Assembly: GCA_029242545.1 (NCBI GenBank)
Contig: JAQWTV010000110.1
Coordinates: forward strand, 1-64,000
Direction: 5' to 3'
DNA from: Roseibacillus sp.
Lineage (GTDB): Bacteria > Verrucomicrobiota > Verrucomicrobiia > Verrucomicrobiales > Akkermansiaceae
DNA: 64,000 nt
Part shown: positions 9,358 to 18,484 of the stretch, piece after piece
How positions within the stretch are numbered: position 1 is the stretch's first letter
How the letters are laid out: every line of letters begins with the position of its first letter
The notes under the pieces: generated by a model
What the model saw: only the letters and a program-made list of their open reading frames with translations
Database searches by the model: none
Told to the model about the DNA's origin: nothing
Position numbers and translations under genes: made by a program

Positions 9358-9465
9358 ACTGCATCCTACTTCCTGAACCCTGCAATGTCGAACTCGGAGT
9401 GCCTCGCACAACTACGAGAGGATGGTTGACGCATTTCGAAGAAACTCTCCCGTTTCGATACACGG

Positions 9466-11160
9466 CTACTCGAACTTCGCCTCATCCAGATCGACACGGT
9501 AGACCACTCCCTTGGAGTATCCGACCGCATAGAGCTCACCGGCAGGATCTCTCCCAAAGGAAACAATCCGGTCCGGAGCCGTTCCAATCTGTCGGATAAC
9601 CTTCAACTTCCGGTCCCTCTGGGTGATACCCCAGACCTTTTTACTCTGATAGTCCGCACAGATGTAGACTCCATGAAAGCTCGACTGCGGATCAGTGCGC
9701 ATCACGTAGCCGCCAGTGACCGAGACCCCGTGCTTACGGAGGAAAGCCACAACCGGGGGAGTATACTCGGCACTCTCAGTTCGATACTGCGTCGAGAATA
9801 ACGAAAAACCCTCCTGAATATTCCACCCGTGGTTTTCCCCGGACCGCACGATGCACACCTCCTCAAACCGGTTCTGCCCCACGTCGCCAACCCAGAGATC
9901 TCCGTTGGCAGGGTCGAAGCTGAAGCGCCACGGCTGACGCAGTCCATAGGCAAAGATCTCCGGACGTCTCTCCTTTGAATCCCCAGTCACAAAGGGATTG
10001 TCACCGGGAATCCCATACGCCCGGCCTTCTTCCTCCCGGTCCACATCAATACGAAGGAGGCTCCCCTCAAAACGGCTCAGGTCCTGGGCCTTGCCTTCTG
10101 GGTCCTCCTGCGGTCCCCCATCTCCCATCCCGATGTAGAGGAAGCCATCCGGTCCGAATTCCAGACCGCCTCCGTGATGAAAGAGAGTATCGATATTCCA
10201 CCGCAGGATACTCCGGGTGGGATTTCCTGAATCTTTCCGGCGATCCGCACTGGCCACTCGCTCCACCACCGCCATACCCCGTTGCTGCCCGGTCATGGTT
10301 TCATGCATCATGAAGTAGCGCCCATTTTCCGCGAATCCGGGATGCAGAGCCACCCCCAGAAGGCCCTCGTCATTAGCCACGTAGATCTCGTCGAGGATAT
10401 TCACAAAGGGTGAGATCACCTCTTCCCCGTCCACCCTCTCCAGCAGGGAAATGGTCCCCTTGCTTTTCTCGGCAATCAGATAGCCACCCTGCACCGTCGG
10501 ATGCCCCCCGAACCACACCGGCTTATGAAATTTCTCCTTCATCCCGAATACGGGCTCGAAGGCAACCTGCTGGCTAAGGACCGGAATTTCCAGTGGCGTA
10601 CCCGCCTCCTGAACCACCTTTGTCTCCGGTTGCCTGAGGCTTTCAAGATAGGCAATCAGGTCCCGGAATTCCGCAGGACTAAGCTGGGAGTGCAGACCGG
10701 GAGGCATCAGTGAGACTGCTCCCGTCTCCTCCTTCACAACCTCGGAACGGGCGATCCGAAGATCCACTCCTCCAACCTGCCCAAGGACCAGGACCTCGTC
10801 TGCCCGGCTCCGCAGGATTCCCTGGAAACGCTCGCCCTTCCGATTCTCCAAGATCGTCGTGGCATAGCCCGTCATGATCGAGGACGAGGGATCGAGAATG
10901 GACTGAGCCAAATCCGCGCGGGCGAACTTATCCCCCGCGGCATACAAATCAGGTCCTATCCCACTCGCCGTCCCATCAACGGAGTGACACTGGCTGCACG
11001 CAGTGCGTTGATCTGTGAATATGAGCTTCCCGCCCTCAACGCTTCCTCCCGTCATGGCGACCTTCAGAAACTCGCCATCAGGGAGGGGCTCCGCTCCTTC
11101 CATGAGAGCGGGAACAAGAAGAGATACCGCTGTGTAGGCAAACCAGCGCGGATGGGTCAT
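9466..11160 (-). CDS. Heme c-fused PQQ-type sugar dehydrogenase (GSDH family)
   Basis: After a signal peptide, residues about 35-175 form a class I cytochrome c-like domain with CSQCH at 55-59 and a Met-containing LMPPG segment near 152 that may supply the axial ligand. Residues about 200-560 match the glucose/sorbosone dehydrogenase six-bladed propeller (PF07995), with motifs GLLGVALHPGFAENG, HHGGGLEFGPDGFLYIGMGDGG, AYGLRQPWRFSFDP and WGITQ. Such proteins oxidise sugars in the periplasm and pass electrons to c-type heme; here donor and acceptor domains are in one chain. The gene is divergent from another heme/propeller dehydrogenase at 11291 with 130 bases between. PQQ binding is inferred from the family. 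Confidence 0.9.
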   Translation of the reverse strand: MTHPRWFAYTAVSLLVPALMEGAEPLPDGEFLKVAMTGGSVEGGKLIFTDQRTACSQCHSVDGTASGIGPDLYAAGDKFARADLAQSILDPSSSIMTGYATTILENRKGERFQGILRSRADEVLVLGQVGGVDLRIARSEVVKEETGAVSLMPPGLHSQLSPAEFRDLIAYLESLRQPETKVVQEAGTPLEIPVLSQQVAFEPVFGMKEKFHKPVWFGGHPTVQGGYLIAEKSKGTISLLERVDGEEVISPFVNILDEIYVANDEGLLGVALHPGFAENGRYFMMHETMTGQQRGMAVVERVASADRRKDSGNPTRSILRWNIDTLFHHGGGLEFGPDGFLYIGMGDGGPQEDPEGKAQDLSRFEGSLLRIDVDREEEGRAYGIPGDNPFVTGDSKERRPEIFAYGLRQPWRFSFDPANGDLWVGDVGQNRFEEVCIVRSGENHGWNIQEGFSLFSTQYRTESAEYTPPVVAFLRKHGVSVTGGYVMRTDPQSSFHGVYICADYQSKKVWGITQRDRKLKVIRQIGTAPDRIVSFGRDPAGELYAVGYSKGVVYRVDLDEAKFE

Positions 11161-11290
11161 GACCCAAACTTTAGCTCAGCCTCCCGAACTGCCAATCGTT
11201 TAAGGCATGGCCTTAACTCACATTGCCCCGGAACAGAAGTTCCAGACTCGCCTCTCCCCGGAAAAACACTAGGATAACAGTCCCATCAGC

Positions 11291-13741
11291 ATGTCCCGTC
11301 ACCTCCTTCTCATCCTGCTGGCCGTCACTGGCCTTCATGCCGAAAACCCCTTCCGTGTCCCGGAAGGATTTGAGATCACACAATTTGCCGGCGATGACCT
11401 CACCCATGACACCTGGGCCATGACCATCTCGGAAGACGGGAAGGTGGCTGTCTCCGGGCCAGGGTATATCAAGGTCCTTCTCGATACGGACAAGGACGGC
11501 GTAGCCGACCAGGCCGAGGTCGTCTTCAACAAAGCCCGTAATCCCCACGGCCTCCTCTGGAACGGAAACGACCTCCTCAGCGTTCAGCCTCAGGGGATTT
11601 TCCTGCATCGCACCCAGCCGGGTCAGACCCTCCCGGGCGGCGACCCCGAACTTTTCTACAAGCTTCCCGGAGGAGGAGGAGAACACGGCCCCCATGGAAT
11701 CCGACGCGGTCCTGACGGATGGTTTTACGTGGCCTGCGGAAATAACACCAATATCAGTAAAGGGAACATCACCACCGCCACCTCCCCCATCACCGACCCC
11801 TCGCAGGGAACGATCCTCCGCATCTCTCCGGATGGAAAACAGAGTGAGGTCATTGCCCACGGATTCCGCAACCAGTACGACCTCGCCTTCAACCAGCACG
11901 GCCACCTCTTCACCTTCGACTCCGACGGAGAGCGGGATCACCAACTCCCATGGTATTCCTACTGTCGGGTCTTTCACATCCGGGTCGGGGGACACCACGG
12001 CTGGCTTCTCCCCGGCCACCAACGCTCCTTCAACCGGCCTCCCTATTTCTTTGATTCCGCCGCCCGGCTCAACGAGATCGACCGTGGATCTCCCACCGGG
12101 GTGGAAGTCTACCGCCACACCCAGTTTCCCAAGCACTATCAGGACGGCCTCTTTTTCGCCTGCTGGACCTACGGACGGGTCTACTTCAGCCCGCTCATCC
12201 CGAGGGGAGACTCCTATCAGAGCCATGAGGACGAGACCTTCCTCGAGCCTATCGGCAACCTCGGCTTTGCCCCCTCCGACCTCGCGGTTCACCCCCTCAC
12301 CGGAGACCTCTTCGTCTCGGTAGGAGGCCGGGGAACCAGGGGGGCCGTTTATCGGGTCTCCTATCCGGAAGGTCGAAAAGCGGCCAAGCCCGTTCCCTTC
12401 TATGAGACCTCGGAGGACTGGTCTGTCCACAAAGACCTCATCACGCCCCCCCCCGTGCTCTCCCCGACTGAGGCTCTTGCCCTCTTCGAAAGGACCAACG
12501 AACCCTCCACCCGTATTACCGCTATGCGTCACCTCATGCTCGCGATGGGAGACATCAGCACCAATGAGGCACGCCGCCGGATCGATGCTGGCTACACTGC
12601 GAATAAGCCGGACGCTCTCTCAGAAGAACTTCGCCGGAAAGCCCTCTCTCTGCTGACCGTGGCGTTTGATCCGCAAGATCCAGGCCATCCCCAGCAGTAT
12701 GAGATCGCCCGCCTGCTTGCCATGCTCAAGGCAGATACAAGCGCCGCCATGGAAGGTCTCGCCTCAGCCCTCTCTCCTTCCTCTCACCCGACCCACGATG
12801 CCCACTATCTGTTCTGTCTCTCCCAAATGCCCGGGCCAAGAGAGATCGTTCGCGAAAAAATCGCAAAAGGCTTCCTCGGAATCGACCACAAGCTCGAAGA
12901 GCGCGATCTCCTCACCGACCGGAACTGGAGTGTCAACCTGCGCGACGCCCTGAAGACCCAACTTGAATTCGATCCCGGAACAGCCGACCGGATGGCTCAA
13001 TCCAAGAAAATATCCCCCGCCAGCGTGCACCTTCTTTCGCTGCTACCGGAAAAAGACCACAGATCCATGGCCCAAGCGATGGCCTCTGGCGTGCGGGGGT
13101 GGAACAGGGAAGCCCTTGGCTTTGTGGAGAAGCACCTGCCTCCCTCAGCGATCCCACCTCTTCTGACTACCCTACGTGGCGTCTGGAAAAGCGAACTCCA
13201 GCTCAGGCCCGATCTCGTTGGGTTTCTCTCTCGTCATGGCAGTGAGGAAGATCGCAGAGCTGCCTCAGAATTCCAACAGCCACCGACCAGCAAGGTCGAC
13301 CTCACTCCGTTCGCCGAAAAGATGAAGATCGTCGACTGGGAGAAGGGCGACAGCGCTCGGGGACAGGCAACCTACACTCGCTACAGCTGCGCCACCTGCC
13401 ATTCAGGCAATCGACGACTCGGACCTTCCCTTGGCAACATCACCAAGCGCTTCAACCGGGAGGACCTTTTCCGGCACATCAATGAGCCGAACCTTTCTCT
13501 TTCTGACCTCTACAAGGCCACGCAGATCACCACCGCTGATGGCGTCTACATTGGAATGAAGGTTTACAGCTCTGAGGCTCAGACCATTCTCGAAACAGGG
13601 TCAAATGAAACCATCCGTTTCTCCCGACACGACATTCTCAGCGAACGATCTCCAAACCGATCACCGATGCCGGCTCGACTGCTGTTGGGAGCGAGCACCC
13701 AAGAGTTGGCAGACCTCTACGCCTACCTGAAGACACTGTGA
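11291..13741 (+). CDS. PVC-type CxxCH membrane-bound dehydrogenase family protein
   Basis: The 816-aa product has a signal peptide, then the FRVPEGFEITQFAGDD opening and a six-bladed propeller related to sugar dehydrogenases (about 20-370), with HGPHGIRRGPDGWFYVACGN and HGFRNQYDLAFN motifs. A helical, probably HEAT-like middle region follows (about 390-680). A C-terminal cytochrome c domain has CATCH near 699-703 followed by RRLGPSLGNI. This architecture is the PVC-type heme-binding dehydrogenase seen in large numbers in planctomycetes and verrucomicrobia; substrates are mostly unknown. It is divergent from the GSDH gene, in which the heme domain is N-terminal. Electron transfer to a periplasmic or membrane carrier is likely but inferred. 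Confidence 0.9.
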   Translation: MSRHLLLILLAVTGLHAENPFRVPEGFEITQFAGDDLTHDTWAMTISEDGKVAVSGPGYIKVLLDTDKDGVADQAEVVFNKARNPHGLLWNGNDLLSVQPQGIFLHRTQPGQTLPGGDPELFYKLPGGGGEHGPHGIRRGPDGWFYVACGNNTNISKGNITTATSPITDPSQGTILRISPDGKQSEVIAHGFRNQYDLAFNQHGHLFTFDSDGERDHQLPWYSYCRVFHIRVGGHHGWLLPGHQRSFNRPPYFFDSAARLNEIDRGSPTGVEVYRHTQFPKHYQDGLFFACWTYGRVYFSPLIPRGDSYQSHEDETFLEPIGNLGFAPSDLAVHPLTGDLFVSVGGRGTRGAVYRVSYPEGRKAAKPVPFYETSEDWSVHKDLITPPPVLSPTEALALFERTNEPSTRITAMRHLMLAMGDISTNEARRRIDAGYTANKPDALSEELRRKALSLLTVAFDPQDPGHPQQYEIARLLAMLKADTSAAMEGLASALSPSSHPTHDAHYLFCLSQMPGPREIVREKIAKGFLGIDHKLEERDLLTDRNWSVNLRDALKTQLEFDPGTADRMAQSKKISPASVHLLSLLPEKDHRSMAQAMASGVRGWNREALGFVEKHLPPSAIPPLLTTLRGVWKSELQLRPDLVGFLSRHGSEEDRRAASEFQQPPTSKVDLTPFAEKMKIVDWEKGDSARGQATYTRYSCATCHSGNRRLGPSLGNITKRFNREDLFRHINEPNLSLSDLYKATQITTADGVYIGMKVYSSEAQTILETGSNETIRFSRHDILSERSPNRSPMPARLLLGASTQELADLYAYLKTL

Positions 13742-13762
13742 TGGACCGGAATCCGACTCCGC

Positions 13763-14386
13763 CTACTCTTCGCTGTAGGCCTTGATCCAGTCGATCTGAA
13801 GGCTGAAGGGACCATCCTTTTTGTCGTAGATCATCACACCGAGGCTATCGATCTTCCCGCGCTCGAGAGGGTAGCGGTCCCGAGGAAGTTTCATGCCTCT
13901 CCAGCCTGCTGCGAATGCGCTGAAAGGGATCTTGGCAACCTGCCAACCCTTGAAGTCGGCCTTGGTGTCAAAATCAGCGCGGTAGGTCGCTCTACTGCCT
14001 GCCATTTCCAGGCCAAACTTGTATGTCCTTCCGTCCCCTTTAAACCGGATCATCACTCCATCTTTCCCCGACAAGCCAAGGGCCCCGGGCCGAGTCCGGA
14101 TTGAGGAAAAACCACCGCCATTCGTGTTCGTTGAGCCAGCAAAGAGCAACCTGTCGCCCTTGAAGGTAAATCCCCCCTTCGAGCGGCCACCCATCACGTT
14201 ATCGTTCACGGTGATCCACTTCTTTCCCGGATCAGCCTCGGAGAAATCAAAAAGAGCGACCCTTTTCGCGCTCTCATTCTTTTCGGACTTTCCCTTGTCC
14301 TCAGCGGCGTTTGCAGGCGCCTGGAAACAAATAAGGGCTATTCCCAGCATAATTGCCGCGGATAACAGGGTAGGAGTAGGTCTCAT
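13763..14386 (-). CDS. Exported CIA30 family protein
   Basis: The 207-aa product has a signal peptide (LLSAAIMLGIALICFQAPANA) and a CIA30/NDUFAF1-like domain (PF08547): LFDFSEADPGKKWITVNDNVMGG, then GGGFSSIRTRP and a closing LQIDWIKAY. The fold is a galactose-binding-like jelly roll. In mitochondria the family helps assemble complex I; bacterial exported members have no established role and may instead bind carbohydrate. There is no complex I gene nearby, so the name should not be taken as function. It is convergent with the PVC dehydrogenase gene, 21 bases apart. Confidence 0.85.
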   Translation of the reverse strand: MRPTPTLLSAAIMLGIALICFQAPANAAEDKGKSEKNESAKRVALFDFSEADPGKKWITVNDNVMGGRSKGGFTFKGDRLLFAGSTNTNGGGFSSIRTRPGALGLSGKDGVMIRFKGDGRTYKFGLEMAGSRATYRADFDTKADFKGWQVAKIPFSAFAAGWRGMKLPRDRYPLERGKIDSLGVMIYDKKDGPFSLQIDWIKAYSEE

Positions 14387-14574
14387 TTGGCGGAACCTAC
14401 GCCCATTTATGGACCCGTCAAGGGGATGAGTGATATTAGACCTCTCCTAAACCTTGCGCTCGCCCCCCCTGTAAAACCAGAGCGCCTCTCCCAATTTAGC
14501 CGATCACCTCCTAAACCACGTTTTCTCAGGGACACATTGACGCCTCCCACTGCCTCCGGCACCCTCCAAAAGTA

Positions 14575-14961
14575 ATGAAAATTCTCCTTCTCGCCCTTTC
14601 TCTTTCAATTGCATTCATGAGCTCCCATTCCCTCGCCGATCATCACAAGAAACAACCTGGCGCCTACCGCCACGTTGTCTGCTTCAAGTTCAAGGACGAT
14701 GCCACCGAGAACCAGATCACAGCCATCGAAAAGGCCTTCGCCGCCCTTCCCTCCAAGATCGACTCGATCACGGGTTACGAGTGGGGAACCAACGTGAGCC
14801 CGGAAAACCTCGCCCAGGGATACACCCACTGCTTCATCGTCTCCTTCAAGGACAAGAAGGGACTGGAAGCCTACCTGCCACACAAGGACCACAAGGCCTT
14901 TGTAGAGCAACTTCTGCCCATTCTCGACAAAGCCTTCGTCATTGACTTCGTCGCTAAATAG
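14575..14961 (+). CDS. Exported Dabb (stress-responsive alpha/beta barrel) domain protein
   Basis: The 128-aa product has a signal peptide ending near SHSLADHH. It then has the Dabb fold (PF07876): YRHVVCFKFKDDATENQI, a middle EWGTNVSPENLAQGYTHC and a final LDKAFVIDFV. Dabb proteins are dimeric ferredoxin-like barrels; some are enzymes such as polyketide cyclases, many are unknown. Exported Dabb proteins with the phrase H[VC]xCFKF...A[FL]xALP are frequent in PVC bacteria with no assigned reaction. The start ATG overlaps the stop of a short unsupported ORF. Confidence 0.85.
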   Translation: MKILLLALSLSIAFMSSHSLADHHKKQPGAYRHVVCFKFKDDATENQITAIEKAFAALPSKIDSITGYEWGTNVSPENLAQGYTHCFIVSFKDKKGLEAYLPHKDHKAFVEQLLPILDKAFVIDFVAK

Positions 14962-15024
14962 CGAGGACCTTGTCGGAACCTTTCGTCAGGAGGCGGCCCC
15001 CAATTAACAGACAGCAGGAATCGG

Positions 15025-16785
15025 GTGTTGATAACCTTCCCTCCTCTTCTGCTCCTCGCAACTTTCCTCCTTGTTTGCACCGGCTCCCTGCTGGCCTCAC
15101 CCACCGCAGACTTAAGCGAGACGCCCGGTCCTCTCGAGCTATGGAAACATTTTGATCCAGACGAGGGAGACTTCAATGAAGAGATCGTCAAGGAGGTCAC
15201 CGCAGGCGGGATCTACACTCGCGATTCCTATATCAGTGCTTGCGTGCTTGGCGAAGAAATCCGGGTTTACTGCAGATACGCAGTAAAAACGGGAGCCCGA
15301 AATGCGCCCGGGCTGCTGAACGTCCACGGCTGGATGGGTGCACCTGCCATCGACAGGGATTACGTGAAAAACGGATGGGCTGTGATGGCCCACGACTACT
15401 GCGGAGAAACCAGTGACCGCGCCCACTTCACGAAATATCCAGAAAAACTCCTCCGGGGAAACATGGATAAGCGAATCGGATACCGGGTGAAGTCAAAACT
15501 CCCGGACGGATCTTTCATCACCAACCCTGAACAAACCGACGATTACGTCTGGTATGCCATCCAGCGACGAGTTCTCAGTTACCTCCTCGCGCAGAGGGAG
15601 GTCGATCCAGGCCGCATTGGAGCTAAAGGATACTCCTATGGTGGCACCATCATGTGGAACCTTGGAACCGACCCGCGTGTTAAGGCGATCGTCGCCTATT
15701 TCGGCGTAGGGTGGCTCGAGTATTTCCGCACTCGAGGCGTATGGATGTATGATACCCCCCGGGACGAACCTGAGAAAAATCCCGGTGAGACCCTTTATCT
15801 CTCTGCGATCGCTCCTCAAGCCCACGCGCAACATATCACCGCAGCGGCCCTCTGGCTAAACGGCACTAACGATCACCATGGAGGACATGAACGGGGAGAA
15901 CAAACGTTCCGGGACTTCAAGCCGCACATCCCATGGTCCTTTGCCCACCAGCCGAGAGGGCATCACGACACGCGAGACATCGGACAAAACGCCAAGCTCT
16001 GGCTGGATAAACATGTTCTGGACAAGGATGTCGACTGGCCGGGAGAGGCAGAATCAAACATCGTTCTCGATCCCAAAGGCATTCCCGAACTGCACGTCAC
16101 CCCGGCCGACCCGGGCAGGGTGAATCATCTCGAAATCTACTACGCGCTCAGCAACCCAGTCAGCTACGGCCGGGCTTGGCGCAACGCCACCCTACGCCGC
16201 AAGGGCGATGTCTGGATCGGAAAAATGCCGGTCCTCAACGTGCGAGACTATGTCTTCGGTTTCTCCAATATCCAATATGACAACACTGTAGTACGCTCCT
16301 CACCTTTCACAGCGACGATCCCCGAAAGCCTCGGCGACGCGATTGCGACAGATAGGCGTTCCCTGAAGCTGAACAACAACGCAGCATGGTTCAACTCGGG
16401 CCCCGTGGAGGGGAAAAATGGCATTTCTGGATTCCGTGCACTATCGCCTCGGGGAACTTTTAACGAGCAGTTCAGCGATCCAAAATGGCAGGCTCCTGAA
16501 GGTGCACAGCTGCACTTCAAGTTTTACTGCACCCAGCCTCAGGTTGTGGAAATCGCAATCAACAACCACTACCTGGCCGACATCAGAATCACTGCGTCGG
16601 ATGACTGGCAGGAAATGGCTCTGGAAGCAGGACGATTCATCCACCGTTTCAGCAAGAATCCTCTCGCGGATTGGTCCCAGACAAAAAAAGTCGATATCAA
16701 GCCACTATCAGGTGCCGATATAGCCAAGATCATCTTTGCAGGGTTTCAATGGGTGTCGGACGGCAGGACCAATCCGTCCAATTAA
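15025..16785 (+). CDS. Exported alpha/beta hydrolase (acetylxylan esterase / dienelactone hydrolase-like)
   Basis: The 586-aa product begins with a signal peptide. Its alpha/beta-hydrolase core has the oxyanion-side NVHGWMG, nucleophile elbow GYSYGG, a candidate acid in NGTNDHH and a candidate His in PRGHHDTRD. The closest recognisable relatives are acetylxylan-esterase or dienelactone-hydrolase-like enzymes that remove acyl groups from carbohydrates. A C-terminal beta-rich extension of about 220 residues (from SPFTATIPE) is unassigned and could be a carbohydrate-binding or jelly-roll module. The start is GTG 15025 (TTG 15028 also possible), preceded by CAGGAA. It follows the Dabb gene by 63 bases. 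Confidence 0.75.
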   Translation: MLITFPPLLLLATFLLVCTGSLLASPTADLSETPGPLELWKHFDPDEGDFNEEIVKEVTAGGIYTRDSYISACVLGEEIRVYCRYAVKTGARNAPGLLNVHGWMGAPAIDRDYVKNGWAVMAHDYCGETSDRAHFTKYPEKLLRGNMDKRIGYRVKSKLPDGSFITNPEQTDDYVWYAIQRRVLSYLLAQREVDPGRIGAKGYSYGGTIMWNLGTDPRVKAIVAYFGVGWLEYFRTRGVWMYDTPRDEPEKNPGETLYLSAIAPQAHAQHITAAALWLNGTNDHHGGHERGEQTFRDFKPHIPWSFAHQPRGHHDTRDIGQNAKLWLDKHVLDKDVDWPGEAESNIVLDPKGIPELHVTPADPGRVNHLEIYYALSNPVSYGRAWRNATLRRKGDVWIGKMPVLNVRDYVFGFSNIQYDNTVVRSSPFTATIPESLGDAIATDRRSLKLNNNAAWFNSGPVEGKNGISGFRALSPRGTFNEQFSDPKWQAPEGAQLHFKFYCTQPQVVEIAINNHYLADIRITASDDWQEMALEAGRFIHRFSKNPLADWSQTKKVDIKPLSGADIAKIIFAGFQWVSDGRTNPSN

Positions 16786-16868
16786 CCAAATGGCGCCGAA
16801 CACCGCCTCGTTCACTACAACCCGGAACCGCTTCACCCGCAGAAGATCGGATCCGGGGGAACAGGAAC

Positions 16869-17960
16869 TCAGTTCTTCAGTTTAAACCGCGCAACGTAAG
16901 CAAATGAGGTCACGAAGAGATACTCCTCGTTCTCGTCAAAACAGCAGTTGGTGACCGGGTCTGGAAGCCTGATTGTGGCCAGCTTCTTACCCTCGGGAGA
17001 AATCACGAGAACTCCACCGGGGCCGGTCGCGAAGATATTCCCACTCGTGTGCATCTTCATCCCATCGAACCAGCCGGCGTCATCCTTCCCGTAGGGCCCT
17101 TCAAAAAAGATTCCCCCACTACCATCCTCTGCTGAGAACCGCCACATCTTGGGGTCTTGCATGTCCGAACTTCCGACGTAGATCCACTTCTGGTCTGGAG
17201 AAAGCACGATCCCGTTTGGCAGGTCCATTTCGTCACTTACCAGAGAGACTTTTCCCGTGGCGGCTTCATATCGATAGACCCCGCAATAGGGAATCTCCCG
17301 CTTATCATCGACGAATACCATCGCCTCCCCCGGAACACTGTTCGCGATATCGCAGTGTCCATAAGGAGGATCGGTAAAGTAAATGTCCCCGTTGGCAACA
17401 ACGGTCAGGTCATTGGGGCTGTTGAAGCGTTTCCCCTCATAGGTTGCACTCAGCGTTGAAAGTCCCTCCTGAGTAATATTGTCGAAGGACAACTTAGCGA
17501 GCCTCCGGTCTCCGTGCTGGCAAATGATGAGGTCCCCCGCAGGATCAAGGGCGAGACCATTGGACCCAAGGACGCCACCCTCAAAGAAAGGCACGGTTCC
17601 GGTGTGTCCCCCTGGAGAAAGAAAGACACTCGACCCCTTTTCTTGGGACCACTGGTGAATCGTATTCCCCTTCACGTCTGAGAAGAGAAGTGTCTTCATA
17701 GAGGGAACCCAGACGGGTCCCTCCGCAATTTCAAAGCCCTTAGCGAGCACTTCAAGCTGAACCGAAGCGTCGAGAATCCCGTCCACGCTGGGGTCATGGA
17801 GTTCAACCCGGCAGATCTGGTTTTCTGGGATTGCAGCGCCGGCGTTAGCCTCGGCTGACTGGATCTCTTCATTATCTCCCGAGACGGATGCCTTCTCTCC
17901 GCATGAGCACAGCAGAATCGAGATTCCCAACGCGCTCCCCATCAACCTTAGATCTTTCAT
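16869..17960 (-). CDS. SMP-30/gluconolactonase-like lipoprotein
   Basis: The signal peptide ends in a lipobox-like LLCSC, so the 363-aa product is probably lipid-anchored. The body is the six-bladed SMP-30/gluconolactonase/LRE propeller (PF08450). Metal-site motifs are present: Glu in AEGPVW, Asn in FNSPNDL and the Asn-Asp pair in LPNGIVLSPD. These enzymes hydrolyse sugar lactones such as gluconolactone, the product expected from a periplasmic sugar dehydrogenase like the one at 9466-11160. That functional link is an inference. The gene is convergent with the esterase gene. Confidence 0.88.
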   Translation of the reverse strand: MKDLRLMGSALGISILLCSCGEKASVSGDNEEIQSAEANAGAAIPENQICRVELHDPSVDGILDASVQLEVLAKGFEIAEGPVWVPSMKTLLFSDVKGNTIHQWSQEKGSSVFLSPGGHTGTVPFFEGGVLGSNGLALDPAGDLIICQHGDRRLAKLSFDNITQEGLSTLSATYEGKRFNSPNDLTVVANGDIYFTDPPYGHCDIANSVPGEAMVFVDDKREIPYCGVYRYEAATGKVSLVSDEMDLPNGIVLSPDQKWIYVGSSDMQDPKMWRFSAEDGSGGIFFEGPYGKDDAGWFDGMKMHTSGNIFATGPGGVLVISPEGKKLATIRLPDPVTNCCFDENEEYLFVTSFAYVARFKLKN

Positions 17961-18057
17961 CTCTCCATTGCTAGAACCATGACCCTCGGGCTCAAGCCCA
18001 AAATCATCCCGACTAGGGCTCTACATCTCTATAAGCTAAAATTGCGCGGATTCCGTT

Positions 18058-18411
18058 TTAGTCAAAATAGGTATCCTCGTGACTGTAGGGAGGCGCGCAG
18101 CAGCACAGGAAACGCAAGTCGCTGGTGGCGGCGATCTGATGCCATGCTCCCGCCGGAATCACGACCGCATCCCCCGGTTGCATCAAACGGGTCTCCCCGT
18201 CGAGCTCCATCATCCCCTCCCCCTCGAGGAGAAAATAGAACTCCTCGCTGACCTTGTGGTAATGCCGATCCGTAGCATTACCCTTGGCGATCGTCGCCTC
18301 GGCAAGACTCTGCTGCTCTACTGGAGCGTTGCTCAGATCCAGAACACTCCGGATCGTGGATCCATCCTTGGTTGTAAACGGCTTCTGTTCAGAAAGCTGG
18401 CGAACTTCCAT
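18058..18411 (-). CDS. Small single-domain cupin protein
   Basis: This 117-aa protein is a single cupin_2 barrel. Motif 1 is seen as HYHKVSEEFYFLLEGEG and motif 2 as PGDAVVIPAGAWHQI, supplying the usual two His, one Glu and one His metal ligands. No signal peptide is seen. Stand-alone cupins of this type are isomerases, dioxygenases or sugar-binding proteins, and the reaction cannot be assigned. A C-terminal CCC run (FLCCCAPP) is unusual. It is divergent from the SLC13 transporter with a 73-base gap that may hold both promoters. Confidence 0.85.
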   Translation of the reverse strand: MEVRQLSEQKPFTTKDGSTIRSVLDLSNAPVEQQSLAEATIAKGNATDRHYHKVSEEFYFLLEGEGMMELDGETRLMQPGDAVVIPAGAWHQIAATSDLRFLCCCAPPYSHEDTYFD

Positions 18412-18484
18412 GACGAGAGCCTAAACATCGTAATCAGAACTGTCACGCTTGCCCATCCAACCCATTCTCCCTAAGCAGTAGGAA

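Noticed and set aside
11213-12532. 439-aa minus-strand ORF opposite the PVC dehydrogenase
   Set aside because: Its low-complexity Gly/Val/Glu composition and full overlap with a secure propeller gene mark it as a shadow.
14387-14575. 62-aa plus-strand ORF whose stop overlaps the Dabb start (TAATG)
   Set aside because: It is Pro/Arg-rich with no motif and no signal peptide. The overlap is suggestive of coupling but could easily be chance.
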